From contig NC_034014.1 in assembly GCF_000346465.2 (NCBI RefSeq), forward strand, positions 17,683,542-17,747,541: DNA of 64,000 nt, read 5' to 3'. Under the pieces are notes generated by a model, which saw only the letters and a program-made list of their open reading frames with translations, searched no databases and was not told where the DNA came from. The DNA is from Prunus persica. Lineage: Eukaryota; Streptophyta; Magnoliopsida; Rosales; Rosaceae. The number at the start of each line of letters is the position of its first letter. Position 1 is the stretch's first letter. The position numbers were made by a program, and so were the translations under genes. This document shows positions 33,553-47,200 of the stretch, in pieces.

Positions 33553-36500
33553 ATGGAGGATCGAAAGGAGGTGATTCTCTTCTTCTTCTTTTTCTTCTAT
33601 TGGCTGTGGTTGGTTTGTTGTTTGGTTTCTGGGAAAAAAATAACTGAGGAAAAGTGAGGGAAGTGAGGGAAGTTTGGGTTGTTTTGGTTGCAAAAGGTGA
33701 AAGAAAGAAACCCAAGCTAGCAATTTTCTTTGAATTTTGTAAATGGTTCTGTTGGACTAAACAACAAGTGTGGAGTTCAAAATCTGTTCTGTAAATAGTA
33801 TCTTTTGTTTTCCTGCGTTTTCTGGGTAACCAAACGGAACTTAAACATTTTTTTTGGAGAGGTGGGGGAGGGGGGGTTGTGAACTCTGTTTAATTTGTTC
33901 ATTGGCTTGAAATTCCATAGAAAATTAGATCTATTATTATGATTTTATTGGTCAAGTTTCCATCTGTTTCTTTCTCTTAATTCCAGTTTGAAAACTTAAA
34001 GCAGCTTTTTTTGCTGTTGAGTCTTTGACCTTTGCTGAGACGTCCACAGAAGCAATGATTACCGTTTTCAAAGCTTATAAACAGTCAAAGTTGTCTCCTT
34101 TTTTATATAATTGGAGGGTTTTGAATTTCAATGTTTGTCACAATCAGCTTAGAATCTTTTAAATACAATTCAACTATGTGATTTGTCATTTTGAAAGAAC
34201 AGAATGAAATACAGGGATTGAGTTTTTCAAAGCTTGAATCTTAAAACTGGTTATACCAACCATGTTACTTTCTTTCTTTAGTCTTTACTACATGAACCAA
34301 AGTCCTAAAAAGTCCGTGTCTTGGCTGGCCTATGACTCTGTCCCAGTTGGTCTTCCACAACAGTGTTGTGAAATTCTTTATTAAAATCACTTCAATGAAT
34401 TTGGAGGAGTGTTTATTTCATTAAAATCACAATTGACTACACCCCGAAATGGCTAGTTAATGAGTGTTTATTTCATACCTCTTCATTATAACTTGGGTTT
34501 GAACGTACAGATTATTTAATCCTATCCATGTAGGTTGCCATTTATTGATTGAGTGCTTTCTTTTCGTGTTTCCTTAACCCACAGATTTTTTTTTTTTTTG
34601 GGATAGAAATGATATTCTACTATAATCTAATCTAAATTACGGGGGAGTGAAATTCATACTCGGCTACAGTGGGGTCAACTTGACTAAACCCATATCTGCT
34701 CCTTAACCTACATATTATTTAATAGTCTTTTGGTCCTTTGAAATAGGTTGTTTTCTCTCATCTCTATTAGATGGATGGTAAAAATTGTGGCCAATGTATG
34801 TGGGTCTAAATTGTTTTGTTCTATGGTTATTCATTGAAGATGGAGAGAAGCAATTTTCAATTGGCAATGTTGATTCCTTTATTGCAACTAATTACATTTT
34901 ATTTATTTATTGCTACTTTGCTTCATGCAGAAAAATGCCCCATGGTTATCAGTGCCCCAATTTGGGGACTGGGATCAGAAGGGCCAAGTCCCAGACTACT
35001 CTCTTGATTTCTCAAAAATAAGGGAAATGAGGAAGCAAAACAAGAGAGATGTGTCCAGAGCCAGTCTTGGAAATGAAGAAGAACTCATTGCCACAAACAC
35101 AGCTAATGTGGAACCTCCCCACAATGACCACCACCCCCATTACCATCAGAGGCACCACTCTCCAACTGTAAGAGATTCCTTTTATGGCCTTTCTTTTCAG
35201 TTCTTATTTTGGTATTTAAATGTGATAAAATGGCATTATGATACAACTATACAAGTGGTAGTTGGTCTAGTAATAAATGAAGAGAGAGTAGGCTTATGAA
35301 CAATATTTATGGTAGAGGCATGCGTGTGGTAGCACTGTTGGGATGGTGGGGATTGGGAAATCGACCACCCTTTATTAAAGCAGCTGAGTAGGTAGCAACC
35401 ATCTATTATAGTACTAATTACATTTACATATTCAATTCTTTTAAGCAAGTTAAGGGACACTTCATGCACTTGTATTAGGATATCTTTTAATAGAATTCAA
35501 TAAGCTTATTGGGTTACAGGTAGGTTGACCATTGTTCAGTCTGTTTTCATGAAGAATTTTTTACATTGTGGTTATTATATTAAAGTAGAAACTAGAGAAA
35601 GTAATAATATTGTAAAGGTCACTCAGAACATAAACCATCTAATTTGGTCAAAGATGTTTATAGGCCTTTGTGCTAAGTACTGTTTCCTCAGTTGAAAATT
35701 TCATAATCACTTTAATAGTTTATCAGACTTCATCCAAAATTTAATACTTGAAAGATTTTTTGCCCCATGAGGATTACTTAGGGAAGGATCACTTTTTTTT
35801 TTTTTCTTCCTCGGGGTTTAAATAAAGGATACAAATCATCTAGTTCAGGGATCAGCTAAGCCTATTGACCAAATCCTTGATGAAAAATGCAAAATGTCTT
35901 TTTTGGGTCTGAGAAAGTCACATAGGAAAGTCTATTTTTATTTTATTTTTTATATATAGAGAAAAATCCTGGGGAAAACCCATTATGGTGATTATCTTTG
36001 AGCTGTGTCCTCTTCACTGTTCATTGATGAAAACAATTCACATAGTTGCACATATAGAAATAAATTAGAATGTTTTTATGAATTTATTAAGGTTACATTT
36101 AATTTTAAAAGTGGTTCCACATGCATGAGATGTCCAGGCCATTAAAATAATCTGTTGTGTTTAATTAAACTATAAAAAATAAAAAGATATCCTCTGTATG
36201 CTGGAATAAGAATTTAATGAGTGATCCTAGATATTACACGCAAGTCCAAATGGTGCACATGCACCGGCAGTTTTAGGCCATATAATTTAATATTGGTCGA
36301 TAATTGTATTGACTCTGGATTTATCTGTCAATTTGAGAAGATGTCATTTGTTTGTGTGTGTTTGGAAGAGGGTGGGGGGAAACACAAGATATATACATGA
36401 TCTATTTGCTTTTTCTGTTTTTCTCCCAGCGGTTTACATATATTTTATGTAGTCATCAACCAACAAGAAATAGAAAGGAATCATTTTAATAATGTTTCTT

Positions 36501-36809
36501 ATGGCATTTATGTAATAAGTAGTTTGATTGTTCCTAATCATGTCATTTGGACCGTTTTTCCTATGAAAAAACATAGTGATTAGTTGTCTAAATAATTATG
36601 GATTACTTTTATATAAGAAAGGGCCCTACGATGGTGAAAGGGTTTGACTCAGCTACATGATCATGAACTGTCCTTGTCATATACTTTAATCTTCAATTTG
36701 GTTTTGTTAACAAGATCGTATTATTTATTGTTTGCTGGTTTTTTGTTTGCTTTCGGAACAGACTCGAAGGAGCATCTTCAGCTACTTCAATTGTTGTGTG
36801 AGAGCCTGA
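33553..36809 (+). CDS. NOI/RIN4-like protein
   Basis: A small protein of the NOI (nitrate-induced/RIN4) family. RIN4 itself is a plasma-membrane immune regulator targeted by bacterial effectors, and short NOI paralogues are mostly uncharacterised. Three exons give 100 residues in frame: 33553-33570 (MEDRKE), 34931-35167 and 36762-36809. The NOI core is KNAPWLSVPQFGDWD (residues 7-21), containing the P-x-F-G-x-W motif, followed by GQVPDYSLDFSKIREMRKQN. A His-rich middle follows (DHHPHYHQRHH). The tail SIFSYFNCCVRA has adjacent cysteines, the usual acylation site that anchors RIN4 proteins to membrane. Introns are large (1360 and 1594 bp) relative to the coding length. The 18-bp first coding exon is inferred from the ATG and the following GTGATT donor, so it is the least certain part. 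Confidence 0.85.
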
Positions 36810-37589
36810 TGAGCAAGTAGACTGTATGTTGAGGAGATTAACTTACCTCCTTGGCCTTGTTATGTGTTTCATGTTGTCTACTTTGAGAATGGGTGTTATT
36901 TTTCCTAACCCCACCCCCTCATTTGTTATGTGTTGTTGGATTTGGTGATTAGTGGTGTTTCTGATTTTTCTTTGCTCATGTTTCTGCTCTCTGCATCAAG
37001 TAATGCTGCCTTGGCCTCTTAACAAAACCTTGCATGTATGTATGATGCAAGATGCCTTGGTGCTTCTCCCTCTGTTGTCTTTATACTTTGTATAAAATGT
37101 CACCCTGAAAAATTTATTTCATATTAGTAGAAATAGAAGTTGTTAAAGAGTTTCAAAGTTAGCTTAAAGATTGGTTTAATCTGAACAGAGATAAATGATG
37201 TCAAGAAACTATGATGACCATCTTTGGGTTCATTTGGAGAGATAATGTTCGTTTACCATCATGAGTTAACTATGCCCAATATTTTCTACCAAGGGAAAAA
37301 ACCATCATAAAAGTTTCAACTTCACAATCAATCTGACTAATATATCTATGAATTTTGGAGAGAAGGAAAAGGGAAGAGAGACATAAGGTATGGGTTACGT
37401 TTTCTTTCAAATTTCATCCAAGAAGTGGATAATGCTTATTTCTAAGACCATCGCCAATTCTAAGGTCATTTCAAACGTAAAAGATGCCAAGGGGCTGCAC
37501 CAGACTGTCAATTACAATTACAATTACAATTCGCAGGAGAAGATATGGTCATTTGAATTAGAAAAGACCAAATCGCAAATTACATAGAA
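36810..37589. other. NOI 3' region and intergenic
   Basis: The first 300 bp are probably the NOI 3' UTR (T-rich, ending near TATAAAATGTC). Beyond that the DNA is AT-rich with a short triplicated TTACAA motif at about 37510-37530. No gene was seen. Confidence 0.5.
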
Positions 37590-37880
37590 TAGAGAAAAAG
37601 CCCCAAATTAAATGCACCAAGAGATGAAGAAGATCGAGCAGTAGATGCGAAGAAGAAAGCGAGATAGGGATACGTAATCAAGAAAAGGTCGTGCAAGAAG
37701 AAAAGGTCGTGCAAAGAAGAAAGAAGACACGATAAAGCTGGAAGACAAAGTGTGTATCCCTTTAAAAAAAAAAAAACAAAATAAAGGAGTGTGTGAGTAA
37801 CTCAAGGAGTATGAGGGAGGGATAAGATTATTAATTTTGAGTGTCGTTAGATTCATCTAAGGGCCATTATTAAAGAGGAC
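37590..37880. repeat. dispersed direct repeat, copy 1
   Basis: Shares with 39525-39790, in the same orientation, AATGCACCAAGAGATGAAGA, AGAAAGCGAGATAGGGATAC, AGGAGTATGAGGGAGGGATA and TTAAAGAGGACCTTACA. The copies are about 1.93 kb apart and differ by indels and substitutions. They could be two members of a short transposon family or a local duplication. No coding function is proposed. Confidence 0.7.
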
Positions 37881-37930
37881 CTTACATGACCTCATTTTTA
37901 GGACCTTAAGTGAGTATCCTCTACACACGC

Positions 37931-38276
37931 GCTTCCATGCATACTAGAGGCCTTTTATAATCTCGTGCGCTACATGCTACTTAAAGCTTTTTATTTTTAT
38001 CTATTTTTGCAATTGTATTTCTCTAGATGCCCCTATCAACATTTTCTTATTTGAATGACACGCATGTGATTAATGTTGCATATTTTTCTAGAAGCGCGTT
38101 TTAAAAAGATGTATAAAAAAAATATGCGACATTAATCACATGCATGTCATTCAAATAAGAAACTATTGATATGGGATTTAGAGAAATACAATTGCAAAAA
38201 GAAAAGATTTTTTTTTCATAAAAAGGGGCTTCTTAAGTCGTGCATGATTAAAAAATGCCTCTCGCACGTACGGAAG
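37931..38276. mobile_element. long-hairpin MITE
   Basis: The two halves are inverted copies. The left half contains TTGCAATTGTATTTCTCTA and TTATTTGAATGACACGCATG. The right half contains TAGAGAAATACAATTGCAA and CATGCATGTCATTCAAATAA. The halves are separated by roughly 30 bp, so a transcript would fold into a hairpin of about 150 bp. The outer ends (GCTTCCATGCATACTAGAGG and the inverted CTCGCACGTACGGAAGT) match imperfectly. The TSD was not resolved. Confidence 0.7.
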
Positions 38277-38379
38277 TAGCTAGTCTAATTATACAATCGC
38301 AAAACTCAAAACTTATGCTAGATATCGGCCTTTAAATGTGACATGTTTCAACCAATTTATATGTTGTGTCGTGTGTATC

Positions 38380-38979
38380 TAGAGGTGTCAAAAAGATCGA
38401 ACCGGTCCAAGCATGACCCGCTTAAGTAAGGCTCAACACCGCCCATATCTTTGGGCGGATTGAGACGAGGTAATTAGGCCAAATGAGGGCTGTGCTTGCA
38501 CGTTTAAAGCCCATTTATTAAATTATATATTTTTAATATAAATAATACGATATTATTACATTTATATCTTAAATTCAAGTTTATTTCTTTTCTCGATTTA
38601 ATTTCTTTATATATAAAATAATGTTTGTTTTCATGTTTCAATTTTCAAAATCCAAACAATAATCTAGTCATTTTCTTTTTAAATGTACTTTAAATAAAAT
38701 TATTGACCTCTTTTTTCAAGAAAAAATAAATCTTGTTTGTATATACATAATTGTAAAAAAGATTTAAATGAAGTTGTAAAAAACTTACAAAAAAGAAGAA
38801 GAGAGAAGACAATACATAAGTCTAATTTGACGTGGGCCCATTTTGGCCTGTTTAGTGGCCCGGCACAAGCACGGTCCTAGCTGTGAACTCGGGCTAGGAT
38901 TGATGATTTTCATAATTGAACGTATCCGGCACGACCCGTTTATTAAATGAGCCGACCCAGCATGTGTTTGACACTTCTA
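38380..38979. mobile_element. 600-bp hAT non-autonomous element
   Basis: It begins TAGAGGTGTCAAA and ends TTTGACACTTCTA, a typical hAT terminal repeat. It is flanked by an exact 8-bp target duplication TGTGTATC (38372-38379 and 38980-38987). The interior contains GACCCGCTTAAGTAAGGC and GGCACGACCCG motifs and an AT-rich core, with no transposase ORF. A diverged relative lies near 32570-32760. Confidence 0.88.
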
Positions 38980-39524
38980 TGTGTATCCCACCACCCAAAC
39001 CACTATTTGTAAATTGTTTTTTTTTTCATTTTTGTCAGAACTATTTTGTAAATTATTTGTAAAGCCTTTGTATTGTTTTCTTTTATATCTCTCTGAATAT
39101 TAAGAATGATTGGTTTTTTTTTCTTCTTCTTTTATTCATATTTGAACACTTGATGAGTGTAAATGATTACATTTATCAATATTATGAAATATTTCATATT
39201 CACAAACTTTTTTGTTGTTGTCTGCAATTGTGAAAAGAGTCATAATATTACGTTCTACGTTTATTCGTGACTATTAATGTTGCTTAGTTACTAGAAATAG
39301 GGATAATGAAATGAGTTATAACATTACGTTCTACGTATATCCGTGACTATTAGTGGTGTTTATGTACCAGAAATAGGGTGATAAACACCAATTACAAATA
39401 GATAGGAACACTAGATAAGGCTACTATATTAGTTAATAGTAGTGTTCTTTCATCATATAAACTGCGAAAAGAGCAAAAAATATGTAATCTAAAATTGAAG
39501 ATGAGGTTGTTTGACCAATTTGCA

Positions 39525-39795
39525 AATTACATAGAATATAGAAAAGCCCCAACTTAAATGCACCAAGAGATGAAGAAGATTGCAGTAGATGCCAAGAAGA
39601 AAGCGAGATAGGGATACGTAATCAAAAAAAGGTTGTGCAGAGAAGCGGGAGGATGAAGCGTGTATCCCCTTTATTTTTTTTCTTGGCATTTGAGTAAGAC
39701 AAGGAGTATGAGGGAGGGATAAAAGTATTAATTATGAGTGTCGTTAGATTAATCTAAGGGTCGTTATTAAAGAGGACCTTACAGGACCTTAGATG
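39525..39795. repeat. dispersed direct repeat, copy 2
   Basis: Second copy of the repeat at 37590-37880, same orientation. It is shortened in the middle: the duplicated AAGAAAAGGTCGTGC segment of copy 1 is single here. The shared terminal motif is AAAGAGGACCTTACA. Confidence 0.7.
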
Positions 39796-40366
39796 AGAGG
39801 GACTGCAGTTTCTACACTGTGCATCTGTCTCCCTCCCTTCTTGGGCCATACTTAGGTCTAAATGGTTGAACTAGTTGATGACCATAGCTAATTCTAGTTT
39901 TGGATTAGAATAAGATAAGTCCTAGTAAGTTCATAATTGAACCAATTATTTTCGCTTGGAACTGTAAAATTTGACATTGTATGAAAAACAGCTGAATAGA
40001 CACATTTAGAAAGTAATATTGAAAATTTGGATATTATAAAGGGGTCTTTATCACAAAATGTATCCGAAGTTCACTGAAAAATAAATGACGATAATTGATA
40101 GTTTTGTAAACCTCAAGACGTATAGCAAATGACGCAATTACGTATTCTGGACGAACCTCTGATGGTGAAAATCCATGTTTTTAACTCAATTTGATAACGT
40201 TTGTTACAACTTCAAGTGATAATTAAGCTGTAATATAGACAATTTCATAAAGATATCCAAAATGCAAAGAATATCAACTATTGGATGGATATGTTGTCGA
40301 AACATTATTTCTTATTCTTTTAAGTCCATTGATCTTCTGCCACGTAAATATTCATCATTTTCTTTT
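39796..40366. other. intergenic, no gene seen
   Basis: AT-rich sequence between the dispersed repeat and the local tandem duplication. No ORF, exon chain or transposon end could be supported. Confidence 0.5.
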
Positions 40367-40790
40367 GGGTCCTGACTCAGCTTGGTGTGTTGAAATGCTT
40401 TTTCCCATTTTTAATATTACTTCCCTTTGTGCCCCTGGAATAGGGTTAAGTAAGAAATCGGAATTAGCTAAACTTGATCCCCTAATTGATTCAATTCTAT
40501 AAATTCGTAGTTGTGAGGGTATTGCATTACTCATTTTCAGGCGGAATCTACATATTTTTTTATTTATTCTGTGTTAGTAAAGAGCCCTGACTCAGCTTGG
40601 TGTATTGAACTACTATTTCCCTTTTGTAATTTTTTGATCCCTTTGTGCCCCTGGAATAGGGTAAGTAAGAAATCGGAATTGAATCAACTTAATCCCCTAA
40701 TTGATATTCATAGTTTTGAGGGTATTGCATTACTGATTTTTAGGTTACAAATTTTTCGATTCTCTGTGTTAGTAAAGAGGAACTGGAATA
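40367..40790. repeat. local tandem duplication, about 215-bp unit
   Basis: Two adjacent copies share CCTGACTCAGCTTGGTGT, CTTTGTGCCCCTGGAATAGG, TAAGTAAGAAATCGGAATT and GAGGGTATTGCATTACT. A GTGTTAGTAAAGAG motif occurs between them and after the second. The sequence is less AT-rich than its surroundings and I do not recognise its source. An organelle-derived fragment is possible but not shown. Confidence 0.75.
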
Positions 40791-41283
40791 ATTCCCTTTC
40801 TTGTCGTATCCATCCCGATAAGTAAACATGCCATTCAAAAATTAAGTTTACGCAGTAGTAGCATCCACAGTGAGTACAAGGACATGAAAAGTTAGATTTT
40901 GGATTATAACTTCAATATGCAAGTGCGAATTTAAATTCCAAGTTCTGCAGATTTCAGTGCCTTACCATTAGTTCCTTCGATATATGCGACCGCTCAATTT
41001 GGTAACAGATGACATTACTAATACAAACTAAACATATGTTGAGATGACCAAAAATTAGCTTTACCAAAAAAACGTGCCCTATGATGTTTAAATATCAAGC
41101 TGCCTCAAGTTCTGCCTACCCTTAAAACACCTATGAAAGCAGGACAACAGAGAAAAAGTGCTGTATGGACTACAAAGTACAGACAACTGAGAGCTGGGGG
41201 AGAAAAGCCTTATCTCGAAAGCTTTAGTCTTGTAAATGACATCCTGATGATAAGGTTACAAGGATTTCTGACTTCCCAGCAAA

Positions 41284-44200
41284 TCACACCTTTTTGATAA
41301 TCTGAACAACATCTTCATCTTCGAGGAGATGCTCCTGTTGTGTCAAAGTAACAAACATGCAACTTAATTAACAAATCGAACGTTCGTGAATAAGTCACAA
41401 ATCAAGCAGTAGCAAATGGAAGATATGAGCATGCTGAACAGAGATTAAAAATCAACCTTGCCAACTCTTTGGGGCTTGTGTTTCGCGCTTGACCCCCAAA
41501 CCAGAGCACTGCAACAGAACCTCAAAGTTAACTTTCATGAACAACGATGGGGAAACAAGCTCAAAAGAAACAATGAGGCATACAACAGTGCTTCAGAACA
41601 AGTCTCAAGTATAGAAACCACATGGTATTTATATGTAATCTGGTCCACACAAAAGTTGAAGCCTATATCCACTTTAAAGCTCTACTTTTCCACAGATGTT
41701 AAGACAAGTGCCTCAAGTACCTTTTTCTGCTGTCGGACTACATGTTATCATTTCCAAACCAAAATAAATAAAATAAAATAAAATTTAGGAGAGGTACTTA
41801 CTACTTAAATTGTTTAATAAAATCTTTATGAATCCGTTCACAGAAATCCTCAACCGTTCTTGTCTTAGACGACAGAATCACAGGATCTTCATAGTCTGGA
41901 TTCATCCCTTTAGGTTTTGTATATATGCGAGTTAAATTAAGATACTCCCATATTTTCTCCAGCAAACCATCGAGATTCCATTCCAGGTGAGCACTGCAGA
42001 TCAGTCATGGAAAATTACACAATTAAAGTTAAAAAACTACCACACAGTAATTTCAGAAATGTGAACCAACCAAACAATACCAGAAAATGGTGAAAAGTTA
42101 CGAGAAACAAACAGCAGCAATATAGTAACAAACAATGCGGCAGAAAAACAAATCCAAAGAATGACGCATAGGTACTACACAATCCAAGTCCAATTGGATC
42201 AATGACTACAAGCTCTATGCTATTTATTTGAATTTGTAAAATACCTTATTCCTTATGTCATGCTTTGTACGACTGCATAATGTTTGAACACTAAGCCTGA
42301 TGCTTAATTAATCTTATATTGAAAACTACAACGCTTCTTAATTTGTAGATACTTTAAATACAATGTTTTTTCTAGAAAATTATAATATTTAATGCATTGT
42401 TGAAAATGTCCACTGGCAGTAATGTTTTGGCACTAGTCAAATTCCTCTAACAGGCTTTTAATATTTTTAATTAGAGTTTCAACATGTTATATCTCAATCA
42501 TAATACAGAGGTTCAAACTCTTGAAGGGGAGATAGATAGAACATCCAAAAATTTCAAATACTCCTACTAAGGTGTTGCAACAATAATCTGCTATGAAATT
42601 ATAATTTCGGTCATAAAATAAAAATTACCTGACTGGACAGTAGTGAGGAAGTTTATCCAAAATCTCAAGCTCTTCAAGTGTAATCTGATCAATCTTGTTC
42701 ACAACATAGATGCAAGGCATATATATCCTACTGCCTTCAATTACATCTATGAGGTCATCAGCAGTTGCATCAAACCTAAGAGTGATATCAGCATTGTGAA
42801 TTCTGTATTCGCTACATATTGCCTTCACAGTATCAAGATCCAGATGTGTGTTGGTAACTGTTGACGTGAAATTAATCCCACCCTTATCTTTCTTCCTGAA
42901 GGTCAGATTAGGTGGTTCCTTGTTTAACCTGCTCAGAGTTAGCATGTATCCATTATAAGAAGTACAAACTATCTAGGACGAGAATGTACAAGTAATGTCT
43001 CCAGATAGTGTGTGACAAAGATTACATACATATAAATCTAGATGCACACACATACAAACATTTTTAAGCATCTGTGTGTGTGTGTGTACTAAAAATAAAT
43101 TGTAACAAGTAAGGAACAAGGTGTTTACTGCAAAAGAATAAAGGTAATTGAAATATTTTATATTTGGCAATAACAGAAAGCTGAACAGCTTCCACTGTTT
43201 ATCAAAAAAGAAGAGCAGAGTGTACATTACTAAACCATTTGAAGAGATCTGAGTTTCAAATCCAGACAGGTCTGTACCAGCTAATTCAACACTACATCAT
43301 CCACACGAAATGTGCACCCTAGGATGTAGTTCCCAGGAAGATTTCATACAAGAAATTAGAAAATATATATACAACACACACACACACACATATATTGGTC
43401 AACCAATATTTCAAACTTGAAAAAAAAGTTTATATGATGTAAATGAAATGTACAGGTACAACCAACATAAAAGATCATTCGATCATCTGATGTTTCATAT
43501 GGCATGATAGCATTGACCAATGCATTAGATCTGATAAATCATATAACACACAGTTAACACTACAACAACAAAATAACAAACATATGCAGACCAGATACAG
43601 AGTTAACCGCATAGATTACCTTATGCCAAATCCCTCAAGCTCTTTCTCAATTAGACGCTTGTGAGTTATTGGCTTTATTGCATCAAGAACAATTAAAATG
43701 CAATTGCATGTCCTAGCAGTGCTGATAACCTGGATGACATGAAAGTTCAATAAGCTGAAAAGCAAACCCAGAAAGGAAAAAGCACAGAGACAAACCCAGG
43801 AAGGAAAAAACAACTCATTTTCTGTATTCCAAACAATCTCTGCCATATCTCAAGCCTTGATTGGTATAACACATCACACAAATCATATCAATACCATTCA
43901 TAACCAAAAGGGAAAAATATCTCATGCGTCTTTTACAACTGGAAAAGGTGCAAAATATACAAGGTCGGTCTTTTGCAAAAGTATGTTATAAAATGTCTTC
44001 ATAAACTTCCATGACCAAAAACCATTGGAATAGTTGGCAATATGTAAGGAGACAATACCGGTCAATTGTTTATTCAGCAATTGTTTGGACTATCCATCTA
44101 ACCACATACAGTGTTAAAAAAAATGCATAGAAAACTGAGCCGCTGAGTGTATAGGAGCATCTATACATTATCAAACACTTGTTCAAGTCCTTGCCCAGCA

Positions 44201-47200
44201 GCCTGTATAATATAACCTAATTTTCATGGACTTGGCGGGGTATTGACACGTCTGAGCATTGTACGACATGCTTTCCCAGTTTTATGTTCAGCTGCAAGCA
44301 TGTCAAAAACATGACCTCTATGTAGACTATAGTTTAACTCAAGACAGTGAGTAGTAACATTCTCCAGGACCTAAGAGAAGATATGCAGGGGATTGTAAAT
44401 TCCCATTCTCTAACATGTTTGGCACATTCATGTCCAGTAGTAAGCATGTCAAACAAACATGCCACTGTGATGGTGTAAAATACCCGTCTTGCGCAAGAGT
44501 TATTGCCTATTTAAACATGAAAAAAAATCTCGAAAAGATAATGCTGGAGAATCTGCACATCCTATCAGATAAGCATGTAACTTGTAAAATCTATTTTCTA
44601 GCCAAATATAAAATTTCATTGATCAACCATGAAGTTTATAAAAGGCTCCTAATTGGAGAAATCAAATTGAATATGTAATTTGGATATGAGATCATTGCTT
44701 GGAAAAAGGACTGACGGAACAGAAAGAGAACAGGAAACTGAAAAGTGAGAGGGGAGAGGGGAGAGGTACAGGAGAAAGAGGTGAGAGAAGTTAGGGAGGA
44801 TGAAGGAAAATACAAAAGATGCTGTTTAAGATATAATTAAAAACTACATACAGTTATAAGGGTTCTAGTTTTAATTTTTAGTTTCAAATCTTCGTCATCT
44901 CTCTTCTCTCTTCTCTTTTCTCATTTCACTCTTGATAGTTAAAAAAAGGAAAAAAGAGAGAGAAACATTATCAAATCGGTGCTGAGATTTAACAGCAGAA
45001 TGCAGATATCAAAAACAAAAATGAGTATAAGAAATAAGTGCATTGAAATAAATCCTCAGCATGCTAGGGTAGCACAATGTGGAACAAATATCACACATTA
45101 CCTGTCTTCCTCTACCTTTTCCATCCTTAGCACCCTCAATAATTCCAGGTAGATCTAACAACTGCAAATTAAAGTATGAAATTCAAAAGTTAAAGAATTG
45201 AAACTGACAATAATGGAAACAAATGAACCAGTCTCGACAAGTGAAAATTTGGTATCATGTTTTGGAAGCACATCTTCCATAAAATCCAGTACGGCCATTT
45301 TGAATAAAACTAAAACATTAAGGCCATGTTTTGACACAGCACACATAGTTACCCTAATTTATATAAGTATCCCTCCATCTCATGCATAAGTTCAAAATGG
45401 TGGCTACCAACCTATAATGGTGAAAAATGATGTAAGGCATTCAAATCATAAAGCATATAATATGATGAAAATGACTTCCTGAAGGTAAATATGATAATAA
45501 GAATAATTAAAAGAAGAAAAAGGTAACATTAATCTACATAAACAGCATTAACTTAATTAAGGAGTCCAGGAAATAAAGGCGGAAAAGGGAGAAAAGGAGG
45601 GGTGCAGCAGGTTGGGGATTGATTCAGCAACTGGTCTTTTATCTTTACTTTTACCTAAGATGATGGTTCACCATTCATGAAACCTTTGCTTTACTAATCT
45701 ACTTTTTAGAAAAATACAAATACAAAGTTTAAACACATTGAAAACATGCACATTTTATTTTCAATTGTCAAATCTCTATCAACATAACACATCCAAAAAA
45801 AGAATAGAACTGACAAAAAGACAACAAAAAGTGGAAGTTGATGACTGTGAGACAATAAAAAATTGTACTATATTATTATATCTACACATGCATGCTTAGA
45901 TGTATGAATTAACATATGCATGTATAGACACAGCCACATTGAGATAAGAGAATTTGGTTTCTCCTTCTAAAGTATATAGTTAAATGTAACAGAGATAACA
46001 ATACTGCAAATTATACTACCTGAATTTTTGCACCTCTATACACGATCACACCTGGGATGCAAGTCAAGGTCGTGAATTCATAGGAAGCAACCTGTAAACA
46101 AAAACATTACATGGTCTTCAGAATATCAGGGATTTTCTTAAAATCCTAGTTGGCAACCCACAATTATTGCATGGCTGCACAATGAAGGAAGGAATAACAA
46201 TAATAACATTCAGGTTTCACAAAGTAAACAAGCATTTAGGTTTTATCACATATGTAGATATCAGACACAAACACAGGAAGGACTAACACCCAAAACCCCA
46301 ACGTTTTAAAGCAGAAGGTTATAAATGAAACCAAATTACAAAGTATTTCTACACATAGTTCTAATCCACTGATCCTAAATTACATTTGCTGAGAGTTTCT
46401 ATGCAATAGCATCCTTAAAAGACATAAGACAATGATAAAAAAAAATGTACTTCAGGCAATGACATTGATTGAGGACCTCTAAATAGGGAGACCAGGCAAT
46501 GAATCCCAGTAGATTGCACAGAAAATTAGAAATTTAATTTTGACCCAATATTATAGACGTGTCAACAGATTAAACATCATAAGTAATCTCAATCAAAATC
46601 TATATGCTTCCATGCCTAACACACTTCGACAAATAATTCTTTTTCTCAAAAAAATTTATTTGCCTCATACAGATTTTGCGTAGATTGAGATTAATCAACA
46701 GTTCTCTACCTCTGAGAAGGTCCCTGTTAATTTGTTCAGCAGTGTAGATTTCCCAACTGAAGGGAAACCCACCAAACCAACTCTTGCATCTCCGCTTTTA
46801 GTGACATCAAAACCTTCACCCGCACCACCACCACCTTTTGATGGAGGCTCAAGTAGGTCTCTCCTGAGCTTTGCAAGTTTAGCCTAGCAACAAATGACCA
46901 AATTACATCTGGATCAGTTCTGTCAAAGGATGAAATCATAAACAGCAATTTAATGGCAAATATTACAACGAACAAGAATATTTACCTTCAGCAAGCCCAA
47001 GTGATGGGCAGTAGCCTTGTTCTTTTGAGTCCTAGCCATCTGCAAACAATCAGCAGAGAGCCCTCAATTGTCTAAAAATCTTGGAAATCTATTAAAAGAA
47101 CCAAAAGCCAAACTCAAAATTTCAATTTTTTGTTCTTGTATTTTCCTTGATTGGAGTTGAGTGGACATAGACAGTTTCTAACTGTTGGAAATTAACAAAT

